A stretch of 19,826 bases of DNA, taken from contig JAHFOP010000005.1 in NCBI GenBank assembly GCA_023261605.1, forward strand, positions 1-19,826, read 5' to 3'. Below the pieces are notes generated by a model. The model made no database searches. It had not been told where the DNA came from and was given only the letters and a program-made list of their open reading frames with translations. Made by a program: the position numbers and the translations under genes. Origin of the DNA: Candidatus Moraniibacteriota bacterium. GTDB taxonomy: Bacteria > Patescibacteriota > Minisyncoccia > Moranbacterales > UBA2206. Shown here in pieces: positions 6,702-13,920 of the stretch (position 1 is the stretch's first letter; each line of letters opens with the position of its first letter).

Positions 6702-8018
6702 ATGCATATGGAAAATAAAAACGTAGAAAATCAAACATCGTTTAATATTGAAAACGAAAATATAAAAGGCCAAAAAGGCAGCCACTTTTTTTTCGCAGCG
6801 GCTGTTCTGGTCGTTTCTATTTTTGTTTCAGCTACTGTTGGTGGTTTTTTTGGTTTCTTAGCGGCTAAAAACGGAGCCGGTTTTTTTGAAGCGATAGAAA
6901 GCGGAAAATTTGGAAACTTGTTATCAATCCCAAAAGATTCTCAGCCGGCAACTATAAAACAGAATATAATTCAAGAAGATTCGGCCGTCATCGATGTGGT
7001 CAAGAAAACTAGTCCAGCAGTGGTGAGCATCGTTATTAGTAAAGATGTCTCCAATACGTCGGAATTTTTCGATCCGTTCGGTTTTTTCGGCCAAGGTTCC
7101 AATGGTAATGGCGGAGGTAATTCGACAGGTGGCACTCAAAAACAAGAAATTGGCGGAGGTACGGGATTTTTCATAACAAGCGATGGGATGATTGTCACGA
7201 ATCGACATGTTGTGGATGATTCTAGCGCCAGTTATACGGTTGTTACGAGCGATGATAAAAAATATTCGGCTAAGGTTTTAGCTATTGATCCTGTCGGGGA
7301 TATTGCGGTCATTAAGATTGAGGGCACTGATTTCCCGACCCTCGAACTGGGTGATTCAAATGCGGTTCAAGTCGGAGAAACAGTGGTGGCTATCGGCAAC
7401 TCACTGGGACAATTTTCCAATACTGTCAGCCGAGGAATTGTTTCTGGACTTAAGCGCAATGTAACTGCCGGAGGAGGAATCAGTCAACCGGAAAATCTGA
7501 CTAATATAATCCAAACAGATGCAGCTATTAATCCAGGGAATTCTGGGGGACCTCTTTTGGATATTGATGGAAAAGTTATCGGTATCAATGTAGCGATTGC
7601 AAGTGGCGCGCAAAACATTGGTTTTGCCATTCCAGCCAATCAGGTGATGCGCGTTATTGATCAAGTCAAGTCGACCGGTAAAATTTCCACTCCATTTCTT
7701 GGCGTGCGTTATATTCCAGTGGACAGCACCTTACAGAAGCAAAATAATCTACCCTATAATTATGGTGATTTGATTGCTAGGGGGAGCGCGATTACAGATT
7801 TAGCGGTTATTCCAGGTTCTCCGGCAGATAAGGCGGGAGTCATGGAAAATGATATAATTTTGGAAGTTAACGGCACGAAAATAGACAATGCTAACGGGCA
7901 AGGATTGACTGATTTAATTGCTCAATATAAAGTCGGTGACACGATAACTTTGAAAATTTGGCATAAGGGAGATGTTAAAGATGTGTCAGTAGTATTGATT
8001 GACAGAAGTAATAACTAA
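6702..8018 (+). CDS. HtrA/DegP-family serine protease with PDZ domain, membrane-anchored
   Basis: S1C (trypsin-fold) serine protease that degrades damaged proteins outside the cytoplasmic membrane. Layout in 438 residues: polar N-terminus, membrane anchor about 28-55, protease domain about 95-325 and one PDZ domain about 330-435. The catalytic triad is complete: His169 in VTNRHVVDD, Asp200 in DPVGDIAVIKI and Ser281 in NPGNSGGPLLD. A Gly/Asn-rich low-complexity stretch (131-145) sits where the flexible LA loop of HtrA proteins lies. The PDZ has the GSPADKAGV and NDIILEVNG motifs. A second ATG at 6708 would shorten the protein by two residues; neither start has a Shine-Dalgarno. clpB follows after 9 bases, and a catalytically dead paralogue lies at 11399, suggesting a protein-quality-control locus. 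Confidence 0.94.
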   Translation: MHMENKNVENQTSFNIENENIKGQKGSHFFFAAAVLVVSIFVSATVGGFFGFLAAKNGAGFFEAIESGKFGNLLSIPKDSQPATIKQNIIQEDSAVIDVVKKTSPAVVSIVISKDVSNTSEFFDPFGFFGQGSNGNGGGNSTGGTQKQEIGGGTGFFITSDGMIVTNRHVVDDSSASYTVVTSDDKKYSAKVLAIDPVGDIAVIKIEGTDFPTLELGDSNAVQVGETVVAIGNSLGQFSNTVSRGIVSGLKRNVTAGGGISQPENLTNIIQTDAAINPGNSGGPLLDIDGKVIGINVAIASGAQNIGFAIPANQVMRVIDQVKSTGKISTPFLGVRYIPVDSTLQKQNNLPYNYGDLIARGSAITDLAVIPGSPADKAGVMENDIILEVNGTKIDNANGQGLTDLIAQYKVGDTITLKIWHKGDVKDVSVVLIDRSNN

Positions 8019-8027
8019 AAAGTCAGA

Positions 8028-10640
8028 ATGACCATGGACCTAAACAAACTGACAACCAAATCTCAAGAGGCACTTCGCAATTCTCAAGAATTGGCGATTA
8101 TGAAAACCCAGCAACAGGTGGATGTTTTCCATTTGCTCCACGCTTTGATTTCTCAGCCGGATTCTTCTGTGCCAATCATTTTCAAAAAATTGGAAATAGA
8201 TGTGGAAAAAATGAAACTTGAATTGATGCATGAGATAGACAAATATCCGAAATTTGAACAAGGAAACGCGGCACAGATTTTCATCACACCGGAACTCATC
8301 ATGGTTTTGAGCGGTGCAGAAGAAGAGGCGAAAAAAATTGGAGATGAATACATTTCCACGGAGCACCTGCTGATGTCGTTGCTTTTGAGCAAAACCAAAG
8401 CCAAAGATTATTTGGAGAAAAAAACTTTGACTTACGAAGGTGTCTTGCAAGTGATGTCCCAGATTCGTGGGACACAAAAGATTGACACGCCGGAACCAGA
8501 AAGGAAATTTCAAGTGATGGAAAAATATACGCTCAATTTGACTGAGTTGGCGAGGAATAAAAAACTCGATCCTGTCATCGGTCGGGACAATGAGATTCGG
8601 CGCGTGATGCAGGTTTTGTCGCGGCGCACTAAAAATAATCCAGTGCTTATCGGTGAGGCGGGAACAGGTAAAACGGCTATTGTGGAAGGTTTGGCGCAAC
8701 GGATTGCCGATGGAGACGTGCCGGAAACGCTTAAGGATAAGATGTTGGTTTCTTTAGATCTGGGAGCACTTTTAGCTGGTACAAAATTCCGCGGAGAGTT
8801 CGAGGATCGTTTGAAGGCGATTATGAATGAAATTGATCGGGCAAGTGGGAGATATATTCTTTTTATTGATGAATTGCATACCTTGGTGGGCGCTGGGGCG
8901 ATTGAAGGATCACTTGACGCATCGAATATGTTGAAACCAGCACTCGCGCGCGGACGGATTCGGATGATTGGTGCAACCACCACGCGGGAATATCAAAAGT
9001 ATATCGAGAAGGACACGGCTTTGGAACGTCGTTTTCAGCCGATTGTGGTCGGAGAACCTTCTATTGAAGATACGATTGCCATTTTGCGTGGGCTCAAAGA
9101 AAAATATGAAGTTCATCACGGAGTGAAGATAACGGATGGCGCTATTCAGGAAGCCGCGCTTCTTTCTGATCGCTATATCACTGATCGCTATTTGCCTGAC
9201 AAGGCTGTTGATTTGATTGATGAAGCCACTTCAGCTTTGCGCATGGAAATTGATTCAATGCCGGCGGAAATTGATGCCGTAGGGCGGCTCACTCGTCGCA
9301 TGGAGATTGAAAAAAAAGCCTTGGAAAGAGAGAATAACCCTGATTCTAAAAAGAAGGCGCGCGAACTGAGTCGGAAATTATCGGAAGTGAAAGAGCAATC
9401 GCAGAAAATGATGGTGCAATGGAAAACAGAAAAGGATTTGATTACAGTTATTCGGCGTCATTCAGCTGAAATTGAAAAATTGAAATTGGAAGCGGAAATT
9501 GCGGAGCGGAAAATGGAATTGGACAAGGTGGCGGAAATCCGTTATGGGAAAGTTCCCGAGCTGGAGAAAAAGATCAAAGGAGAAAAAAGTAAATTGGACA
9601 AAATCCAAAGTAAAAATCCGATTCTCAAAGAAGAGGTGACAGAAGAAGATATTGCCAAAGTCGTTTCTCGCTGGACAGGGATTCCGGTAGCCAAGATGCT
9701 GGAAAATGAAATAGTCAAATTAGCTACTATGGAAAAGGAACTGGCTTTGCGAGTGGTTGGACAAGCGGAAGCGATAAAAGCGATTTCGAACGCCGTGCGC
9801 AGGTCGCGGGCTGGAATTTCCATGAAGAATCGTCCGATTGGTTCTTTTATGTTTTTGGGTCCGACAGGTGTCGGAAAAACTGAACTGGCCAAAACGTTGG
9901 CAGAATTTTTGTTCAATGATGAAACCTCGATGATCCGAGTGGATATGAGTGAATATATGGAGTCGCACAGCGTGGCTAAAATGATTGGTTCACCTCCTGG
10001 GTATGTCGGTTATGAGGAAGGTGGACAGCTGACGGAAATGGTCAGGCGAAAACCATACAGCGTCATTCTTTTTGATGAAATTGAAAAAGCTCATCCGCAA
10101 ATTTTCAATATTATGTTGCAAATTTTGGATGAAGGCCATTTGACTGATGCCAAGGGTCGGCGGATCAACTTTAAGAATACAGTTATTATCATGACCTCAA
10201 ATGTTGGGTCGGAAATAATTTACCGAAATTCTTTGGGGTTTGAAGAAGAAAAAACAGCTTCTCTTGGTGAGGAAGATATGCGCCAAAAAGTCATGGTGTC
10301 TCTCAAGGAAAATTTCAAACCGGAATTTTTGAATCGACTGGACGAGGTGATAATTTTCCATCCTGTCAGTCAAAAAATGTTGACTATGATCATTAATATC
10401 GAGTTGAAAAATATCCAGAAAAGATTGGATGAGAAAAATATTAAGTTGATATTGAGCACTGAAGCGAAGAAATATTTGGCGCGCGTAGGTTATGATCCGG
10501 CTTATGGTGCGCGACCCTTGAAACGCGTTATCCAAAACGAAATTATGGACGAGTTGGCATTGCAGCTAATTGAGGGTAAGATAAAGGAAGGAGAGAAGGT
10601 CAAGATTGATGTTGAGAAGGATAAAATAATATTCAAATAA
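8028..10640 (+). CDS. clpB: ATP-dependent protein disaggregase ClpB (Hsp100)
   Basis: Hexameric AAA+ chaperone that threads aggregated proteins through its pore, normally with DnaK. In 870 residues: Clp-N repeats about 5-145; first AAA+ module with Walker A GEAGTGKT (209-216), Walker B FIDELH (279-284, E282) and pore loop KFRG (253-256); a long coiled-coil M domain about 405-530 with the ClpB-specific AEIRYGKVPELEKK; second AAA+ module with Walker A GPTGVGKT (611-618), Walker B LFDEIEKAH (681-689) and pore loop GYVG (658-661). The M-domain length separates it from ClpC and ClpA. Unusually, SLGFEEE at 735-741 places an LGF tripeptide where ClpC and ClpA have their ClpP-docking loop. Start could be Met1 or Met3. 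The next gene begins 3 bases after the stop. Confidence 0.95.
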   Translation: MTMDLNKLTTKSQEALRNSQELAIMKTQQQVDVFHLLHALISQPDSSVPIIFKKLEIDVEKMKLELMHEIDKYPKFEQGNAAQIFITPELIMVLSGAEEEAKKIGDEYISTEHLLMSLLLSKTKAKDYLEKKTLTYEGVLQVMSQIRGTQKIDTPEPERKFQVMEKYTLNLTELARNKKLDPVIGRDNEIRRVMQVLSRRTKNNPVLIGEAGTGKTAIVEGLAQRIADGDVPETLKDKMLVSLDLGALLAGTKFRGEFEDRLKAIMNEIDRASGRYILFIDELHTLVGAGAIEGSLDASNMLKPALARGRIRMIGATTTREYQKYIEKDTALERRFQPIVVGEPSIEDTIAILRGLKEKYEVHHGVKITDGAIQEAALLSDRYITDRYLPDKAVDLIDEATSALRMEIDSMPAEIDAVGRLTRRMEIEKKALERENNPDSKKKARELSRKLSEVKEQSQKMMVQWKTEKDLITVIRRHSAEIEKLKLEAEIAERKMELDKVAEIRYGKVPELEKKIKGEKSKLDKIQSKNPILKEEVTEEDIAKVVSRWTGIPVAKMLENEIVKLATMEKELALRVVGQAEAIKAISNAVRRSRAGISMKNRPIGSFMFLGPTGVGKTELAKTLAEFLFNDETSMIRVDMSEYMESHSVAKMIGSPPGYVGYEEGGQLTEMVRRKPYSVILFDEIEKAHPQIFNIMLQILDEGHLTDAKGRRINFKNTVIIMTSNVGSEIIYRNSLGFEEEKTASLGEEDMRQKVMVSLKENFKPEFLNRLDEVIIFHPVSQKMLTMIINIELKNIQKRLDEKNIKLILSTEAKKYLARVGYDPAYGARPLKRVIQNEIMDELALQLIEGKIKEGEKVKIDVEKDKIIFK

Positions 10641-10643
10641 ATA

Positions 10644-11384
10644 ATGTTTCTCCGTTTCCGTCCACTTTTTTACAGCCTCGTTTTTCTAGTTGGTCTTGAG
10701 ACGATAGTTTTGTGGCGGTCGCACGTGGGCATTATCATACTTTCTTTATTCTTTTTTTCCATCTACCAAGGAAAATCAGTGGGCAAGAAGTGGAAATTTT
10801 CCGTGTTGCCGGCACTCTTTACACTTTCTTCATCGGCTCTTCTTTATCTCATCACCATCTCCTATGAACAACAGACTTTCATATTCCTGACGGCCCTGAT
10901 GTATTATTTGTCACTTTTCGGCGCGTATCGCTTGAATGAGTACGCTCTCGACCAGACAGCTCGTGGCATGAATATGGCTGCTACCGCCTCAACAATTTTT
11001 TTCACCTACACTGCGGCTTATGGCCTGTATCTGAATTTTTTGGTACCGCTTTGGATCTTGATGCTGGTTTATCTCTTAGCGACTCTTTTTGTCAGTTATC
11101 AGCATTTTTCCATTATCAAAGAAGGGGATAGGCAGACTGTTTGGATCTACAGTTTTCTCTTGTCTTTGGCGATGGTAGAGATAATCTGGACGATAAATTT
11201 TTGGCCGTTCGGTTACTTGACTGCCGGCACAATTGCGCTTATACTCTACTATGTCCTGTGGGATCTCATTCAGAGCTTTTTTTTGAACCTTTTAAGTCAA
11301 AAAAGAGTAGTGGCTAATATGATTTTTTTCTCGGTTGTTATTGCTCTCGTTTTGCTGAGTTCAAAATGGATACCGGTAATATAA
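10644..11384 (+). CDS. Polytopic membrane protein of unknown function (246 aa)
   Basis: No family recognised. The sequence is dominated by about seven or eight hydrophobic segments, the first near 8-40 and the last near 222-242 (NMIFFSVVIALVLLSS), joined by short charged links such as YQGKSVGKKWKF, RLNEYALDQTARG and IIKEGDRQT. No Cys clusters, nucleotide-binding or transporter signature motifs are visible. It starts 3 bases after clpB and stops 14 bases before the chosen start of the dead HtrA paralogue (overlapping the alternative upstream start), so all three are surely co-transcribed. This position between a disaggregase and an HtrA-like protein suggests a membrane partner in protein quality control, which is inference from context only. 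Confidence 0.75.
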   Translation: MFLRFRPLFYSLVFLVGLETIVLWRSHVGIIILSLFFFSIYQGKSVGKKWKFSVLPALFTLSSSALLYLITISYEQQTFIFLTALMYYLSLFGAYRLNEYALDQTARGMNMAATASTIFFTYTAAYGLYLNFLVPLWILMLVYLLATLFVSYQHFSIIKEGDRQTVWIYSFLLSLAMVEIIWTINFWPFGYLTAGTIALILYYVLWDLIQSFFLNLLSQKRVVANMIFFSVVIALVLLSSKWIPVI

Positions 11385-11398
11385 AAGTAAAAAGTAAG

Positions 11399-12559
11399 AT
11401 GATCAAAAAAATATCAATTATCATTGCAATTGTGTTAATCGCAGGCTTAAGCGGCATTTTAGCTGATCATTTTTTATTCCCATATTTGGCTACGACCAAT
11501 ATCTTCCAGCGCTATCGATGGTTGGAGAAGTCAGTGGAGAGCGTGACGGTTATCAATAAGACCGAGCAGGTTTATGTTAAGGAAGATTCTTCCGTAGCGA
11601 AACTCATGAGCCCAGTGGCCTCTTCAGTCGTGAATATTATTTCTTATCCAAACCTAGAAGTGAAGGGTGCTGTTTTTGCGGATAAATTCAAGAATGGCAC
11701 TGGAGTTATTGCCACTAGTGATGGTATGATTATGACTTATTCTTCAGCACTGAATTTTGCCAAAATTCCCAAGACGGGAATCATGGAATATAAATACAGA
11801 GTGATGACAGCGGATGGAAATTTGTACGATGCCGATTTTGTTGGCATTGATTCGTGGAGTAATCTGGCTTTTCTCAAAATTAATGCTTCCAATTTGCCGG
11901 TGATTTCTTTCGGCGATTTTGATAACTATAAAGCAGGCGAAAAAGTCATTGCCATCGGCAACGACTATACTACTTATCAAAACCGATTCAGCACAGGCAT
12001 CATTAATAGTTTTGATCCAACCTTCAATATTGCAGGACTTGCATTGGATGTATCGGAAAAGTTGGAAGGAGTTTTTGTGTCTGATTTCAGCGTGGAAAAT
12101 TTGTCAGTTGGCAGTCCGATAGTTGATTATAGCGGACAGGTTGTTGGCCTAGTTGGCGCAGTGCCACAGCAGAACGGACTGAAATATTTTCAAATATCCA
12201 GCGATAAGATCAAGGATGTCTTGGATAAAACTATTCAAAAACAATTAGATACCAACCCGATTTTGGGCATCTATTATGTGCCTGTTACCAAAACGCTCAT
12301 TGCTACTCAAAATCTGAGCGTTGCTGATGGTGCCATGGTTTATTCATCTTCTGGGCAACAAGGTTTGGCCGTCATTTCTGGAACTCCCGCGGCCGCTTCC
12401 GGTCTCAAAATTGGCGATATTATAACTAAAATAAATGACACGGATATAAACTTGGAGAACAATCTTTCTTCAGTGCTATACAATTACAAAAAAGGCGACA
12501 AAATTCATCTGACGCTTCAGCGCGGTGGACAACAGACTGAACTGGACGTGCAACTTTAG
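11399..12559 (+). CDS. HtrA-like protein lacking the catalytic triad (probable pseudoprotease)
   Basis: Same architecture as the intact HtrA at 6702: membrane anchor about 4-28, trypsin-like domain about 65-280 and one PDZ about 285-385. All three catalytic residues are replaced when the conserved blocks are lined up: MTYSSALN in place of VTNRHVV (His to Ser116), DSWSNLAFLKI in place of DPVGDIAVIKI (Asp to Asn155), and ENLSVGSPIVD in place of NPGNSGGPLLD (Ser to Val237). Fold residues such as GTGVIATSDGMI, GEKVIAIGN and VGLVG are kept, and the frame is intact, so this looks like a maintained, non-proteolytic protein rather than a decayed gene. PDZ blocks GIYYVPVTKTL and SGTPAAASGLKIGDII resemble those of the active paralogue. 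I chose the ATG at 11399 because it puts a normal signal anchor (MIKKISIII) at the N-terminus; an in-frame ATG at 11366 overlaps the upstream gene. A terminator follows. Confidence 0.88.
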   Translation: MIKKISIIIAIVLIAGLSGILADHFLFPYLATTNIFQRYRWLEKSVESVTVINKTEQVYVKEDSSVAKLMSPVASSVVNIISYPNLEVKGAVFADKFKNGTGVIATSDGMIMTYSSALNFAKIPKTGIMEYKYRVMTADGNLYDADFVGIDSWSNLAFLKINASNLPVISFGDFDNYKAGEKVIAIGNDYTTYQNRFSTGIINSFDPTFNIAGLALDVSEKLEGVFVSDFSVENLSVGSPIVDYSGQVVGLVGAVPQQNGLKYFQISSDKIKDVLDKTIQKQLDTNPILGIYYVPVTKTLIATQNLSVADGAMVYSSSGQQGLAVISGTPAAASGLKIGDIITKINDTDINLENNLSSVLYNYKKGDKIHLTLQRGGQQTELDVQL

Positions 12560-12584
12560 TGATGAAATTATCTGGGTGAACAAT

Positions 12585-12610
12585 AGCCGCCACTCAACAG
12601 GCGGTTTTTA
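12585..12610 (+). terminator. Rho-independent terminator after the htrA-clpB cluster
   Basis: Stem CCGCC (12587-12591) with GGCGG (12600-12604), extended by a G-T and an A-T pair, loop of 8 bases, then TTTTT. It lies 26 bases after the stop of the HtrA-like gene. Confidence 0.85.
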
Positions 12611-12612
12611 TC

Positions 12613-12639
12613 TTGTTATTTTTTGTGTTAAAATATAAG
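12613..12639 (+). promoter_or_regulatory. Possible promoter for the MFS transporter gene
   Basis: TTGTTA (12613-12618) and TATAAG (12634-12639) with a short 15-base spacer; TAAAAT at 12629-12634 is an alternative -10 without a good -35. A promoter is expected here because a strong terminator lies just upstream, but the boxes are imperfect. Confidence 0.35.
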
Positions 12640-12655
12640 CATATTAAAAACAAAA

Positions 12656-13849
12656 ATGAAATTTAAACATGATGAAAAATTGAAAATGGGGAAGGTGAAG
12701 ATGCTGAGTTTTTTTTCTTTGCTTTTGGGATTGTCGCAGGGAGTTTTTGTCTATGTGATGTCGACCTATTTCAAACAGGCTTCCGGTATTGAAAATGTCG
12801 GAATGTTTTATTTGGTGAGCTACAGCGTAGTTTTGGCGGTGATTTTAAATATGTATAAAGTCATAAGGCTTATTGGCAAAGCTGATTTTTTCTATATCTC
12901 ATTATTTTTAGAAATTCTAGCTATCATTGCATTGCTCTTTGTTTCTCCTGGGCCGATTGGGATAATCGCCATGATAATTTACATCATTTTTTTGGATCTG
13001 CAATGGCTGAGTATGGATATGATTTTAGAAAATTATTCCACTGATGAGATGTCGGGGAGAATCCGTGGTGGCTATCTGACTGCTATGAACGTCGGATTTT
13101 TTGCCAGCCCGATAATTTCAGCGGCGGTTCTGGAAAAATATGGTTACTACGGGATATTTTTTCTTATGCTGGTTTTTAATGTGGCCGTCCTTCTTTTGGG
13201 AGGGCTGGGCATCGGGCAAGTGAAGCATGATATCAAAAGAAAAACCACTAGCCTGAATAATATTTTCAAAAAAGTATGGCAAAGAAAAGATATCTGTCGC
13301 ATTTTTTATATTTCTTTTGTGTTGGATTTTTTCTTTGCACTGATGGTAATTTACGCACCTATCTATCTTTTGAATTTAGGTTTCAGTTGGAAAGATCTTG
13401 GCATAATTTTTACCGTAATGCTTTTGCCATTTGTCTTGGTGCAATATCCTGCCGGAGTGTTGGCGGATAAGAAACTAGGGGAAAAGGAGATGCTCATCGG
13501 CTCTATTTTTCTTATGGGATGCGCTACGCTAACTGTATATTTCGTCACTTCCAAGGAAATTTTCATTTGGGCACTCGTTTTGCTTTTGACTCGTATTGGT
13601 GCGGCTCTTATTCAGATTCTGCGCGATTCCTATTTTTATAAAAGAATCGATGAGCGCGACGTTGATCTTATTGATTTTTTTCGCACCTCCTTTCCTTTTG
13701 CCTACATTTTTGCCGCCATCTTTTCGGTCATCATGCTTTTCTTTTTCCCCTTGAAAACAATTTTTATTCTGATTGCTGTAGTGGTTTTTTCCGCTCTTAT
13801 TCCAGCTTTTCTTTTGGAGGATAATCCAAGTGAGGCCAGAAAGGTCTAA
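12656..13849 (+). CDS. Major facilitator superfamily transporter
   Basis: 397-residue polytopic membrane protein with about 11-12 hydrophobic segments in two halves, separated by a basic cytoplasmic loop (GQVKHDIKRKTTSLNNIFKKVW, about residues 184-205). The second half holds QYPAGVLADKKLGEKE (about 261-276), matching the MFS motif A pattern G-x3-D-(K/R)-x-G. The first half contains MSGRIRGGYLTAMNVGFFASP, like the glycine-rich repeat of MFS carriers. Substrate cannot be told. It stands alone between a terminator and the rmlD promoter, so it is probably a single-gene unit. The start has no Shine-Dalgarno; internal Met codons at residues 11 and 16 are possible alternatives closer to the first helix. 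Confidence 0.82.
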   Translation: MKFKHDEKLKMGKVKMLSFFSLLLGLSQGVFVYVMSTYFKQASGIENVGMFYLVSYSVVLAVILNMYKVIRLIGKADFFYISLFLEILAIIALLFVSPGPIGIIAMIIYIIFLDLQWLSMDMILENYSTDEMSGRIRGGYLTAMNVGFFASPIISAAVLEKYGYYGIFFLMLVFNVAVLLLGGLGIGQVKHDIKRKTTSLNNIFKKVWQRKDICRIFYISFVLDFFFALMVIYAPIYLLNLGFSWKDLGIIFTVMLLPFVLVQYPAGVLADKKLGEKEMLIGSIFLMGCATLTVYFVTSKEIFIWALVLLLTRIGAALIQILRDSYFYKRIDERDVDLIDFFRTSFPFAYIFAAIFSVIMLFFFPLKTIFILIAVVVFSALIPAFLLEDNPSEARKV

Positions 13850-13855
13850 ATCGCT

Positions 13856-13911
13856 TTACAGTTGCTCTTTTCCTAGTAAAACGGTATAATGCCAATACGT
13901 TTTAACTGTAA
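13856..13911. repeat. 8-base inverted repeat flanking the rmlD promoter
   Basis: TTACAGTT (13856-13863) and its exact complement AACTGTAA (13904-13911), about 48 bases apart centre to centre. The left copy overlaps the -35 box and the right lies just after the expected transcription start, an arrangement fitting a pair of operator half-sites. Chance occurrence is not excluded. Confidence 0.35.
13862..13890 (+). promoter_or_regulatory. Strong sigma70-type promoter for rmlD
   Basis: TTGCTC (13862-13867), 17-base spacer, consensus TATAAT (13885-13890). Expected start of transcription is near 13897, leaving a leader of about 24 bases with no Shine-Dalgarno before the ATG at 13921. Confidence 0.78.
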
Positions 13912-13920
13912 TACAAACAT

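Noticed and set aside
6677..6706. TTGATT with TATGCA as an htrA promoter
   Set aside because: The -35 resembles that of lepA, but the -10 would overlap the ATG codons at 6702 and 6708, putting the transcript start inside the gene with no later in-frame Met nearby.
8040..8699. 219-residue minus-strand open frame inside clpB
   Set aside because: Antisense to the well-conserved ClpB N-terminal and first AAA+ region; rich in Phe, His and Arg, as typical of shadow frames.
13831..13847. Small GGCC/GGTC hairpin at the end of the MFS gene as a terminator
   Set aside because: The stem is short with a wobble pair, lies inside the coding end, and no T run follows.
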